A DNA stretch of 64,000 bases from Hevea brasiliensis (lineage: Eukaryota > Streptophyta > Magnoliopsida > Malpighiales > Euphorbiaceae), in assembly GCF_030052815.1 (NCBI RefSeq), contig NC_079499.1:74911760-74975759 (forward strand). Direction: 5' to 3'. The position numbers and the translations under genes were made by a program. Every line of letters begins with the position of its first letter. The first letter of the stretch is position 1. Below the pieces are notes generated by a model. That model was not told where the DNA came from and did no database searches. It worked only from the letters and a program-made list of their open reading frames with translations. This document shows positions 10,762 through 21,288 of the stretch, in pieces.

Positions 10762-13700
10762 TGTAACACCCTCACTGCAGCAATTCTGTACATTCTATTG
10801 TTCAGGTGACCAGTGTCAGTCCAGACAGCTAGAATGACTGGAAAAATATTTAGACTAAAGTGATGAGTCATAATTAACTCAAATATTGATAAGAAAAATT
10901 TAGGAAAAATTTTAGAAATAAAATACAACCAAGTTAAATGAGCCGGTGCCCTAGCGATGGGTAACCAATGGAAAGTTGCTATTTTCACAGCTAGAAGCCC
11001 TAAACCTGGGAGAAAATTCATAAAATAATTTTTGGGACTCCAGAAAAGAGTCATTGAGGTTTCTATGGCATTAGAATGCTAAGAAAATGCTTAGAAAAAA
11101 ATTTTCAATCGATACAGACAATTTTAGTCTATTAAGCCAAACAGAGGGCATTTTGATCATTTCGTCTTCAGAGATGATTTTTGGCTGACTTGTCCAGTTA
11201 AGTAAATAATTATTATGACATAAAATGTAAATAAATATTGCTAAAAATTAAATTAAAAATGAGTAGAGAAGAAAATAAAATGCCAATTATCACATCATTA
11301 TGATGTCATTTAAAAAAATTCCACTAATCACATTTAATAGCCACTTAATTAACTAATGAAATAGAATAATTGAGACAAAAAAAAAAAAAACAAAATGCAA
11401 TCTGTTTCTTCCTCCCTCAAACCAGCCGAAACCCTCTCCCTAAACCAACCTCCATGGAAGCTTGAGCAAGCTTGTGATAACCCACTAAAACACCCTAAAA
11501 CTACTAACTTGCTTCACTAAAAATTGATCTTGCATCTTAAACAACCTCTAGCCAGCAAAAAGAAGAAGGGAAAAGGAAGTTTTGGAAACTTGGAAGAGTT
11601 ATCCATTGAGGTTAGTGTCCAATCTCCTACCTCTTTTACTTAATTCATGCTTAATGCCATGAGATAAGTGGAAATTGTAAGAAAAACAAAATAAATTTTA
11701 TGTGCGTTCATCCCTATAATTTTAGCAGCTTAGGGATGGTTAGGGTTGATGAATTTACTTGAAGAAAAGTGGTTTAGGAGCTGCCCTTGGCATAAGATGA
11801 GTGATTGAACATGTAAGTATAAGTGAAATGCAAGTGTAATGCATGAATGGAACTTGAAAACCTGGACACTTGAACAACATTAAGGTTTGCTCATGTAATG
11901 GTATATTAACATTGTAATGGTCAATTAGAGAGCATTTGAATGTGTGTGAGGAGGAATTAAAGCAAGTAAGGATAATGGAGTTGAGCTTAGGCATGCTGCC
12001 CTTGGTGACCTGTAGGACTGGGTGTGAGTCCAACAAGTTTGGGCAGCTATAACTGGAATTGTATAGGTTCAATTGGTGCAAGGCCAATTGGAAATGAAAC
12101 TAAAAATATAATGGCACAACTTTGGTAAAGAAACCCTGCCCAGAAAACCAAACCAAGTTAACTTAAAAATTACCCTAATCCGGGTGACCAACATGCCGTC
12201 CCTAGAAAATAACTAAATGAATAGTATTTGTTCAAATGGTCATAACTCAGTGTAGAAAAGTTCAATTGATCTCAAATTTTACTAGTAGAAAGCTGAGACA
12301 TAGCCCTACAACTGTCATGAAGAAAACAAACCCAAATTTTTACCATAACATGTCCAAAAACTAACCTGCAATCAGTGTACAAAAACTACAAAATTGGTTC
12401 TTCTCAAAAATTCTGGAAAATTTTCAATCCAGCTAGTTATGGTGTTTAGGGCATATCTTCAGTTAGAAAACTCCAAATGGAGTGATTCAAAAAGGGAATT
12501 ATACAAGACACATAAAGGAACAACTTTCATGAAGACAATTTTATCAAATTCCTACTGTACAAATGACTAATGGAACAATAAACTTAGTACTTGAAATCTG
12601 AAAATTATAAATAACCAACACTAAGCTTTGAAATGGTATTAGCAACTAATACCAACAACTTTAGAATGAAAACTGTGGTATGTTGGGGGTATTAGAATCA
12701 ATATACCTATTGTCTATGAAAAAGTCAATATTTTAGTTGACTAATGAAATGAATAGTAACAATTAAACTTCAATTTCAAAGAATTGTAAAAGTTAAAGGT
12801 GTAACATGCCTTAGTAGGCCTAATGTGATTGGTTTGGATAGGTTGGCATGCCAATAGGGTTCAGTTAGCAGTACTGCACATGGCATTGTGCCATTCTAAG
12901 ATTTTATGGTTTTTAGCCATTATGATGTTATAATGATACTTGGCTTTGTGCCTAATATTTATTACAGCTTATTAGTTGTTCTGTTGCACACCAGGAGATA
13001 CATATGTGACCGATGGTGTGACAGCCCGATATACTAGGTACCCAGTGCCAGTTTACCTGTTTATCCAATCCAGTCATCCAGTATAGGTTACTTGGGCAAC
13101 CAAAAATGGAAGTTGATAAATTTAATGAAATAATGGATGCAACAAGTACCAAAGAAATAAGACTACAAATAATTACCAAATATTTGTCTGCATGAGACAT
13201 CAATATGTACATTGCATGTTTATTTCTTTTTAGTTCTTTTTATTTTATTATTGGCACCACTAAGCATTATTGCTTAGCGTGTTGCCTTTTGCCACGTGTA
13301 GGTTCTGGAGAAATAGACAGAGAGCCCAATAGACCATAGACTGGGTGAGGCCATTCACAGTTCTGCATAGTGTTCGTGTCACCTCATAGACTACAGTGCA
13401 TTGGTAGGACACTAGGTCCCATTTTGGTATTTTGGTACTGTTTGTACTTTTTAATTAAACTTTTATTTTCTCATGTATAAATTGAAACTCATGTAATATA
13501 TTTTAGTATTAATGCAAATATTTGTAATTTGTGTTTATAAATGAAAATTTAGTATTTATTGATGATTTGAGCATGATTATCATGTGAAATGAATGAATGC
13601 CAAATAAAAGAAGTTGTGAGAAATGATTGAGAATATTGAGAATATGTTGATACAAATGGAGTTTGAGAATGATTGGAAATGTGTTGGAAGTGCTTTTCAC

Positions 13701-13895
13701 AGGTTCCGAAGAAATGTTTTATCCACTTTTAGCCGGTACTCAGCCGGATTTTCTATCAAATTTTCGAAACCTCAAATACATTTATAATTTTAATAAATGA
13801 CTTAAATGAGTTATATTTTACAATTGCACTTCATAACCATTAGAAATAAATTAAGGAAGTATAAAAATGATTGAAATAAAATATGGCGTTCCGAT
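10762..13895 (+). mobile_element. Family A-type Ty3/gypsy LTR, 3' end cut
   Basis: It begins TGTAACACCCTC and shares with the Tekay-like LTR at 39111 the 5' motif with GTCCGGACAGC, the central repeats with CATAACT, the palindrome GCAGTACTGC (near 12868) and the stem-loop at 13260-13277. It stops in the last part of the LTR, where the plus-strand copia begins; the missing end should lie beyond the window. AAAAT (10757-10761) is the expected left target duplication. The longest open frames in it are shadows in non-coding LTR. Confidence 0.85.
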
Positions 13896-15246
13896 TGTTA
13901 GTAGTATGCCCTAGAGCATATCATTTAGTATGTATCTTATACATGTTTTTATTAATAAAAGGCATTTCCACTTTTCCGTTTACATAATATATTTATGTGT
14001 AATAGAAAAGGTCTATTGATATTTTGTTAGAAATATTATTCTTACGTTGTTAATAATATGAGTGATAGTATTTCTAGCACAAGGTATTGTAAATAGGTTC
14101 ACAATCGAGGATACTTCATAATAAGGACACGACTTATCCAGATATATTATATTCATGTTTGTTCCCAAGTTATTTATATGAGATATAAATAAGATGGAAT
14201 GGTGAGTCTCATGCCATATAACAAACATGATAGGCAGTTATGCATGATAAGTAGGCCGAACCAGTGACACTTATGACAAGCACAAGGAGTTTACTCTTGT
14301 CAATACATTGTCATAAATCATATCAGTGCATATAATCTTTAAACCTGAGATAGCACAGTTATCTTGTATATAGGTGGTTTGAGTTTGATACTGCTTTCAT
14401 ACTTGTACTTTGTATGGGTATATGGGCATGTGTTAGCTCCTACTAGTTATATATGGAGGTAGGTGTTTATCAATATGGAATCTGTTCCTCTAAGTAAATA
14501 GAGATAAAATCCTATATTCATTTAATTGTTCTTGATATTTCAAGTTCCTGGCCAGGATAGATAGATTTATTCAGAAAGAGTTTTTGATGAGAAAATCTTT
14601 TCAATCAAGAACTATAATTAAAAGAGAACATAATATTCATAGCAAATGGAGTTTGACATAAACCATGACTCCAGCTTGACTCGGGATTTTATAATAAAGA
14701 GATTCTAGTGCATGGTAACATATGATTATAGGTTCGTTTAAGGTAAACCTTATTACTGATTGGGCAGCCATGGCATGCCATGCTAAGTGTTAACCATAGT
14801 CTATGAGGTGCATAAAATGATTTAGAGAAATCATTTATGGTAAGAAAGAGTTTTGATGATATTAAGAGTTGATATCATGTCTCATTGCCAATTAGTGATG
14901 AGCCTAGTAAGTCACACACATACACAAAGTAATCACCTAATTAAATATGATTTAATTAATTAATTAAAGAGTTTAATTGATTAATTAAATAGGTTTGGTT
15001 TGCAATTAGATTACAAAGTCCCTAGCATGACTTGAAACCAAATCTAGGTTATTGGATGTATAGTATAAGTTAAATTTATATTTAAAGTGTTTAAATATGA
15101 ATTTAATTAATGAAAAATTAATTAATAAAGAATAATTAATTAATTTATATTTGATATAAATTGATTAGAAGAAGAAAAATAATTATTTTGGGTTGAGAAC
15201 TCAAAATTAAGGCACAAGGGCATTTTGATCATTTCACAGGGTGACA
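13896..15246 (+). mobile_element. Ty1/copia 5' LTR, plus orientation, 3' part deleted
   Basis: It begins TGTTAGTAGTATGCC directly after gypsy LTR sequence; CCGAT (13891-13895) is the predicted left target duplication. It matches the other copia LTRs up to the point equivalent to about 978 in the first copy, where a family C gypsy LTR starts with the flank TGACA (15242-15246). The rest of this LTR, the primer site and gag are absent, and the same copia resumes inside pol at 42572, implying loss during a later deletion. Confidence 0.85.
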
Positions 15247-17951
15247 TGTAACACCCCCATTTGCATAGCCTGGTATATTTCACTGTTTCGGTGATCGGTG
15301 TCGGTCCGGACAATTATTGGGATTAGGGCCACACTTAAGACAACTTGAGAAGCCATAAATACAAATAATTAGTAATGTTTAATTAGTTAACTATAAATAA
15401 GAAAAACAGAACATAAGAGGTTAAACGAGCCGAGAGTCACAACGATGAGTGACCTCGTCGGGAACGACAGCGAAGTCATTTTAAACTCAAATTTCGAACC
15501 GTAAAAAGTGACGCTGCTGTCCTTAGGACCCTTATGAACACAGTGGAAAAGAGAAAATCACGAAAAAGAACTGTTAAGCTAGTCAAATAATTAGGTCAGG
15601 AAGCCGGAAGAAATATTGGATTATTTGTAAACCGGGTTGAACCAGCGAGGGGCAATTTGGTCAATTGACCCCGAGAGCTGACTCCTGACCTAACTGTCCA
15701 ATAAAATCGGAGAAAAGAAAAATTCGGAATCGAGAATTAAATTAAAGAACTAATAGAAAAAAAAAGAGATGAAAATGAAAAAGTCAAAAGTTATGACATC
15801 ATGGATGATGTCATAACTAAATTAATAAATTGAATTTTTTTAATTGGGATTTTTTTTTGTGGTCTTCCATAAATTAAATTAGATAAAGGAAAAGGAAAAA
15901 AAAAAAGAAAGAAACAAAGTCCTTTTTCCCTAAGTGGACGTCCACCACTCTCACTCTCCCTCTCCATTTCTAAACCCCATTAAAGCTTGAGTTCAAGCTT
16001 TTAAATCCCTACTAAACCCCAATTTCTTCCATAGTTATTCCATAAAAACTTGATAACCTCACTTGAGAAGAGGATTGAGCAAGAAAGAAAGAAAGAAAGA
16101 AGGAGAGAAATTGGAGAATTGGCAAAATAGTTGAGGTTAGTATGCTAACTTACTATTTTTCCATTCAAATGCATGTTTAGGTAATTAAGTGAGCTTCGAA
16201 CTTGATTTAAATGAAACAAATATGGGGGAAGAATTAAACTGAAATTTCGGGCAGCTTGAGAGGAGTATGGTTTGCATGAATATGATGCAATTGAGTGAGT
16301 TTAGAAACCCTACTTAGTTAAAGGATTAACATTAAAATCATTAGAAGTAGTTAAATGCAAGAGTTAATGAGATTAGGGTTTCAATGCTAGGGTTTATGAA
16401 CCAAAATTTGGAGAAATGCATAAATGGCATGTTTAACCTATTGTGAAATGAAATAATGGTCAATTATGACCAAATAAGTTGTGTGGGAATGGTAGGAAAT
16501 TAAACCAAATTCGTAGGTCAATGGTCATGCTGCTGGCAGCATGACCAAACCCATTTTGAAGGACCAAAACTCAAATTCTACAAGTCCAATTGATATGCCA
16601 CCAATTGGAGATGAAAATAGACATAAAAGAGCACAATTTTCATTGAGGAACCATGGCCAAAAACTGACCAAAACTTAGTGAAACAATTGACCAAAATGAA
16701 ATGATAGTAGGCTGCCATCAAGATTAAATCGACCAAATGAACAAGAATCGTTCATTTGGTCATAACTCAAGTTAGACAGGTCAAATTGAACTGAAATTTG
16801 GCCAGGGGTTAGAGGGCATATAGACCTAAAACTTTCTTGAAGAACATCACCCCAAATTATGCCATTAACCCATTCAAATTATTGAGCAAAGTTGGGATAC
16901 CAAACCTGCAACTCTGCAGAAATTCTATTGAGCAGTAATGTTTGAAGGGTTATAACTTTCTCTAGAAAACTCAGATTTAGGCAATTCTTGAACCGATGGA
17001 AACCTAAGACATAGTAGAACATTTCATATGAAGAAAGTCAGACCAAATTATGAACTTAACTTAATCAAATTACTGACCAAAGTTGGATCAAAATCTGCCA
17101 GAACCCAAAATTGCAGCATGAATAAAGACGTGAATAAAGAAACTTATTTTGGCCATAACTTGAGCTGCAAAACTCCGATTGAGGTGATCCAAAAATAAGA
17201 ATACACTTAAGACAATAAGGAACATTTTCTATGAAGGAAGTTTTGCCAAATTCCAACAGTTGATTGACCAATGGAATAGTGCAACTTAGAACTCCAAAAT
17301 CGAAAATTGGCAATTTTGCCTAAACGACCTAAGCTTTGAGTAAACAACTAAAACCAACAAGTTTAGTGACCAAAATGTGGTATGTGGATGAAGTTGGAAT
17401 TCCCATACCTATTAAGCCTTAGAAAGTCAACTATTTGACTTGAATAGTGCAGTGAATAGTGACCCGAAACACAAAATTTAAAGAACGTCGAATTTAGCAC
17501 GTTAGAGCTAGGTAATTGTGAAGTTAGATTTACTTTGGATTTCTGTTAAGTTCTAGTACTGAAACATTGTAAAATTATGTGTTTCAGTTGAAAAGAATAT
17601 CGGGAAGGAACCCGAGGAACCGAGTCGAGGCTAAGGGATGACTCGTTTGAGGTTTGTGCACAACATATACTTTTATAATCATCTTTTGCATATCGTTTTG
17701 AATAATATGAAATATTGGATTATGGCATTCTTATGATGTTTGATCTAAATTGTTGAAAGTTATTATGTATATTTGAAAAGACAATGTTTAGCAAATTGTT
17801 AAGATAAGTTTTGAAACCACAGTGTCATGACCACATATTTGAACACCTCACTAGCATGACTAGTGGGGGTAATTAGTTTCGAATTTTGATTCCTTCTCTG
17901 GAGAAGTGTTGAGGTGTGCCAGTAGAAGAGGATGTGAATGGATATCCATAT
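15247..17951 (+). mobile_element. Family C Ty3/gypsy LTR, first part
   Basis: It begins TGTAACACCCCCATTTGC. It shares short conserved blocks with families A and B (GGTGTCGGTCCGGAC near 15298, GAGCCGAGAG near 15429, GGGGCAATTTGGTCAATT near 15649), but the rest is diverged, so I treat it as a separate family. Three degenerate units with CATAACT or TATAACT cores lie at 16759, 16949 and 17152. A perfect 9-bp stem ACTGAAACA/TGTTTCAGT lies at 17558-17588. A GAAA microsatellite is near 16081-16105. It is interrupted by the tandem array with duplication CATAT and resumes at 27816. Confidence 0.8.
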
Positions 17952-20933
17952 TGTAACATCCTCCCAGTAGCAACTCCGTACATTCTACTGTTCCGATGAC
18001 CGGTGTCGGTCCGGACAGCTAGAACGTCCGGAAAAATATTTAAACTAAAGTCAAGAACCATAATTAACTCAAATATTAATGAGAAAAATTTAGTAAAAAT
18101 TTTAGAAATAAAATACAGTTAAGTCAAATGAGCCGGTGCCCAAGCAATGGGTAACCGGATGAAAGTTGCGGTTCTCGCAACGAGGAGCCCTAGACCCGAA
18201 AAAAAAATTCATAAAATAATTTTTGGGACTCCAGAGAAGGGTCATTGAGGTTCCTATGGCATTAGAATGCCAAGAAAATACCTAGAAAAATTTTTCAATC
18301 GGTACAGCCAATTTTGACCCGTTAAGCCAAACGGAGGGCAATATGGTCATTTCGCCTTCTGAGGTGATTTTTGGCCGACTTGCCCAGTTGAGTAAATAAT
18401 TAATATGACATAAAATATGAAGAAATATTACTAGAAATTAAATTGAAAATGAGTAGTGGAGGAAAGAAAAGAAATTGAGGAAAAAGGCTATTTATGACAT
18501 CATGGTGATGTCATTTATAATTACCAACCAATCACAATTTAGCCATCATTTGACTAACTAAATAAAAGACTAAATGAAGACTAAATTCACCAAAATTTGC
18601 AGCAGCCATCCTTCTCTCCTTAGTGCAGCCGAAACCTCTCCCATACACCCTCCATTGATGAACAATCCAAACCTTCAATCTTCTCTTCATTTTACCCTAA
18701 AACCCTAGAGACCTTTCACTAAACTTTGCCCTAGCACCTTGCTAAACCTTTTGGCAGCCAACAAGAGGAAACAAAGTGAAGTTTAGGGCTTTGGAAATTC
18801 TGCCCAATCAAGGTTAGTGCTACACCTTTATTCTCACTCTTGTAATCTTAGTTAGAACATCATTTTGAGCTAACAGATTTTAAGAAATTAAAGTAAATTA
18901 CATGTGTTAAGGGTACCTTCGATTTTCGGTAGCCCTATGGAAGATTGAGTTTGATTGTTTAATAAACTTAGAGTGGCTGGAAATAAGGGTTAAGGTATTA
19001 ATATGCATGGATATTGAACTAAGTATGTTAATTAAGGTTTATGAGTAAATTGATTTGGACATTAGGGTTTGGAAAGGTGAAAATGTGACTTGGCTTAGGA
19101 AATTGTTAGAGAACTTGTTAATGGTCAATTAGTGACTATTTTAGGTATGTTGAGCACAATTTGGACTGAAAAATGGGATTGCAAAGAGAAGGAGTAAGCT
19201 GTCCTAGGACAGCAGAAATGGACTGAAATTTCAGTCCAATTACACAGCCATAACTTTGGCTGTGTTTGTCCAATTGATGTTTGGCCAATTGGACATGAAA
19301 CTAGGTTTATAATGGCACATTTTTGCTGAAGAAACCATGCCCAAAAGACCAAAGCAAGAGGACCAAAACTTGGCCCCAATCCGGACACCCTGCACTGATT
19401 CTGCAGAATTGACCAAATGACATTAACTGTTCATTTGGCCATAACTCACTGTATATTTGGTCAATTGACCTGAAATTTTTACAGCAACAAGTTAAGACAT
19501 AGACAAACAACTTTCATGAAGGAACCTACCCTAAATTATGGCCAGAACCTAACCCAAATGGCTATGGCAGTCACTGTTCATGCTACTATAGATATGGTAT
19601 TTTCTGCAGAATGCAAATCCGGCCAGCTTGGGTTTTTGGACCATATCTGGAGCTACAAAACTCCAAATGGAGTGATTCAAAAAAAGAAATTCAACTAAAC
19701 AAAATAAGGAACAACTTTCATGTTTTACATTTCTTCAAATTCCCACAGTAACAGTGTCCAATGGAACAGTGAAGTTGAACTCCACCAAAGCGGACAGTAC
19801 CGATTTGAGTTGCATCGCCGGCCTCTAGAGGGGTACTGGGCAAAATGTTGACCAATGAGGTGAATAGTGACCCCAAAACTTGAAATGCACAAATTGAAGA
19901 ATTTAAAAGTTTCAAATGCCCTTGTATACCTAACATGATTGGTTTGGATAGTTTGGCATGCCAATAGGGTTCAGTTAGCAGTACTGCACATGGCAATATG
20001 CCATTCTGTGATTTCATGGCTTTTAGCCATTCTGACTTTGTATTGAGACTTGGCCTTGTGCCTGATATTATTTACAGCTTGTTAGATGTTCTGTTGCACA
20101 CCGGGAGATGCATATGTGACCGATGGTGTGACGGCCCGAGGTACTAGGTACCCAGTGCGGTTTACGTTATCGATCCGATCGTCTAGTGTAGGTTACTTGG
20201 GGCAACCAAATGAATAAAAGTGAACAACGTTAATGAAATCACGAATGTACCAATACCAAACAAAGAAAGCATACACATTCCATGTACATTTAATTTCTTG
20301 GTATTTTCTTCTATTATATTATTGCACCACTAAGCATCATTGCTTAGCGCGTTGCTTTTGCCACGCGTAGGTACTGGAGATCCCGATCGTGAGCCCAGTA
20401 GACCACAGACTGGGTGAGTCCGTCCTGCAGTTCTGCTCAGTGTCCTTGTCACCTCAACTTCTGCAGTGCATTGGTAGGACACTAGGTGTCATTTTGGCAT
20501 TCTGAAATTAATTTTGATTTTCTCATATGTATTTGGATCTATGTAATGTATTTTGATGTTTATGTAAATAATGAAAGTTATGGTTATAAATGCAAAACTT
20601 GAGCATTTATTTATTGTTTGTATATGAGGAATGAATGATTGAAAAATGTTGAGAATTTGATAAATGGAGTTGAGATGATGGAATATGAATATAGGAAGTG
20701 TTTTTCACAGTTCAAGAAGCTGGTTTCTCCATTTTTAGCAGACTCACGGATTTTCTATAAAATTTTCGGAACCTCAAATAAATTATAATTTCACTAATGA
20801 CTTAAATAAAACATATTTCACAAGCTATAATCAAAATTATTGATGAAAATTTATTAAGGTATAATAGAGTGTGCAGGTACACCGTGTGACATAGCTTGCT
20901 CGGCTACACTGTAGACGGGTAAGGGGTGTCACA
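17952..20933 (+). mobile_element. Tandem gypsy array, LTR 1
   Basis: This LTR of about 2.98 kb begins TGTAACATCC and ends GGGTGTCACA, and is followed by a primer site. It is nearly identical by eye to LTR 2 and LTR 3. The left flank CATAT (17947-17951) is the target duplication of the whole array. It carries the family A landmarks, stem-loop 20330-20347, and at about 19775-19842 a fragment shared with the SINE-like unit at 27615. Near its 3' end it differs from LTR 2 and 3 by several small changes. Confidence 0.93.
20330..20372 (+). promoter_or_regulatory. Double stem-loop, LTR 1 of tandem array (type example)
   Basis: CTAAGCA-TCAT-TGCTTAG forms a 7-bp hairpin preceded by GCACCA. Directly after it, CGCGT...ACGCG can form a second hairpin ending in TAGGTACTGGAG. 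Equivalents of the first hairpin occur at 13260, 23671, 27005, 41911 (one mispair), 58714 and 63926. In family B the element is CTGAGTA/TACTCAG (6535, 29981, 36577) followed by GCGATAGC/GCTGTCGC. It lies about 600-680 bp before the LTR end, so it would be in the RNA leader if transcription starts upstream of it. Function unknown. Confidence 0.6.
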
Positions 20934-21288
20934 TTTAGTGGTATCAGAGCGCGGTTTAGGCGTTTCTGGACCTAGATAGACTGCATATCATGCATTGCAT
21001 TCATAAGAGTCGAGGTGACACTATTGCAGATCTGTATTTCTTGTTTATTTTAGGTTAAGGTATGGAATAAGAGAGTGAAGAGACAATGAGATAGTGAATG
21101 GAGATGAGAAGGAGACTGTATTTAAGATGAAAAAGGATGAGTACATAACTGTTTGAGGATAGGATTGAGACTAAGGAGAAAGTGAAGTATGATAACACGG
21201 AAAGGTGAAGAAATAAGGAGGTAATAGCTCCTCGACTATTTACACCGGATAAATTTCGAGGACGAAATTTAAATAAGAGGGGAAGAGT
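20934..21288 (+). mobile_element. Tandem gypsy array, internal region 1
   Basis: Only 355 bp separate two LTRs. It has TGGTATCAGAGC (20939-20950) as an initiator-Met tRNA primer site, then a leader ending TTTATTTTAGGTTAAGGT and an ATG followed within two codons by a stop. That leader and ATG match the gag start of the gag-only element at 59531. The 3' end has AAATTTCGAGGACGAAATTT and the purine tract AGAGGGGAAGAG, the equivalent of the end of pol in the Tekay-like fragment. It is therefore a deletion derivative that keeps the cis-acting ends and has lost gag and pol. Confidence 0.9.

Noticed and set aside
10596..11054. 152-residue minus-strand frame across the junction at 10762
   Set aside because: It runs from LTR into the older element in a frame different from the coherent pseudogene frame, so it is a chance fusion.
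7803..13895. Possible host gene in the region without obvious polyproteins
   Set aside because: The only coherent frame (10271-10761) is retroelement-like, and the rest matches Athila/Tat untranslated phrases or gypsy LTR.
19125..19388. Minus-strand 87-residue frame repeated at 22462 and 25808, related frames at 56544 and 61783
   Set aside because: All copies are in non-coding LTR sequence with no start context or domain. The conservation is that of the LTR repeat.
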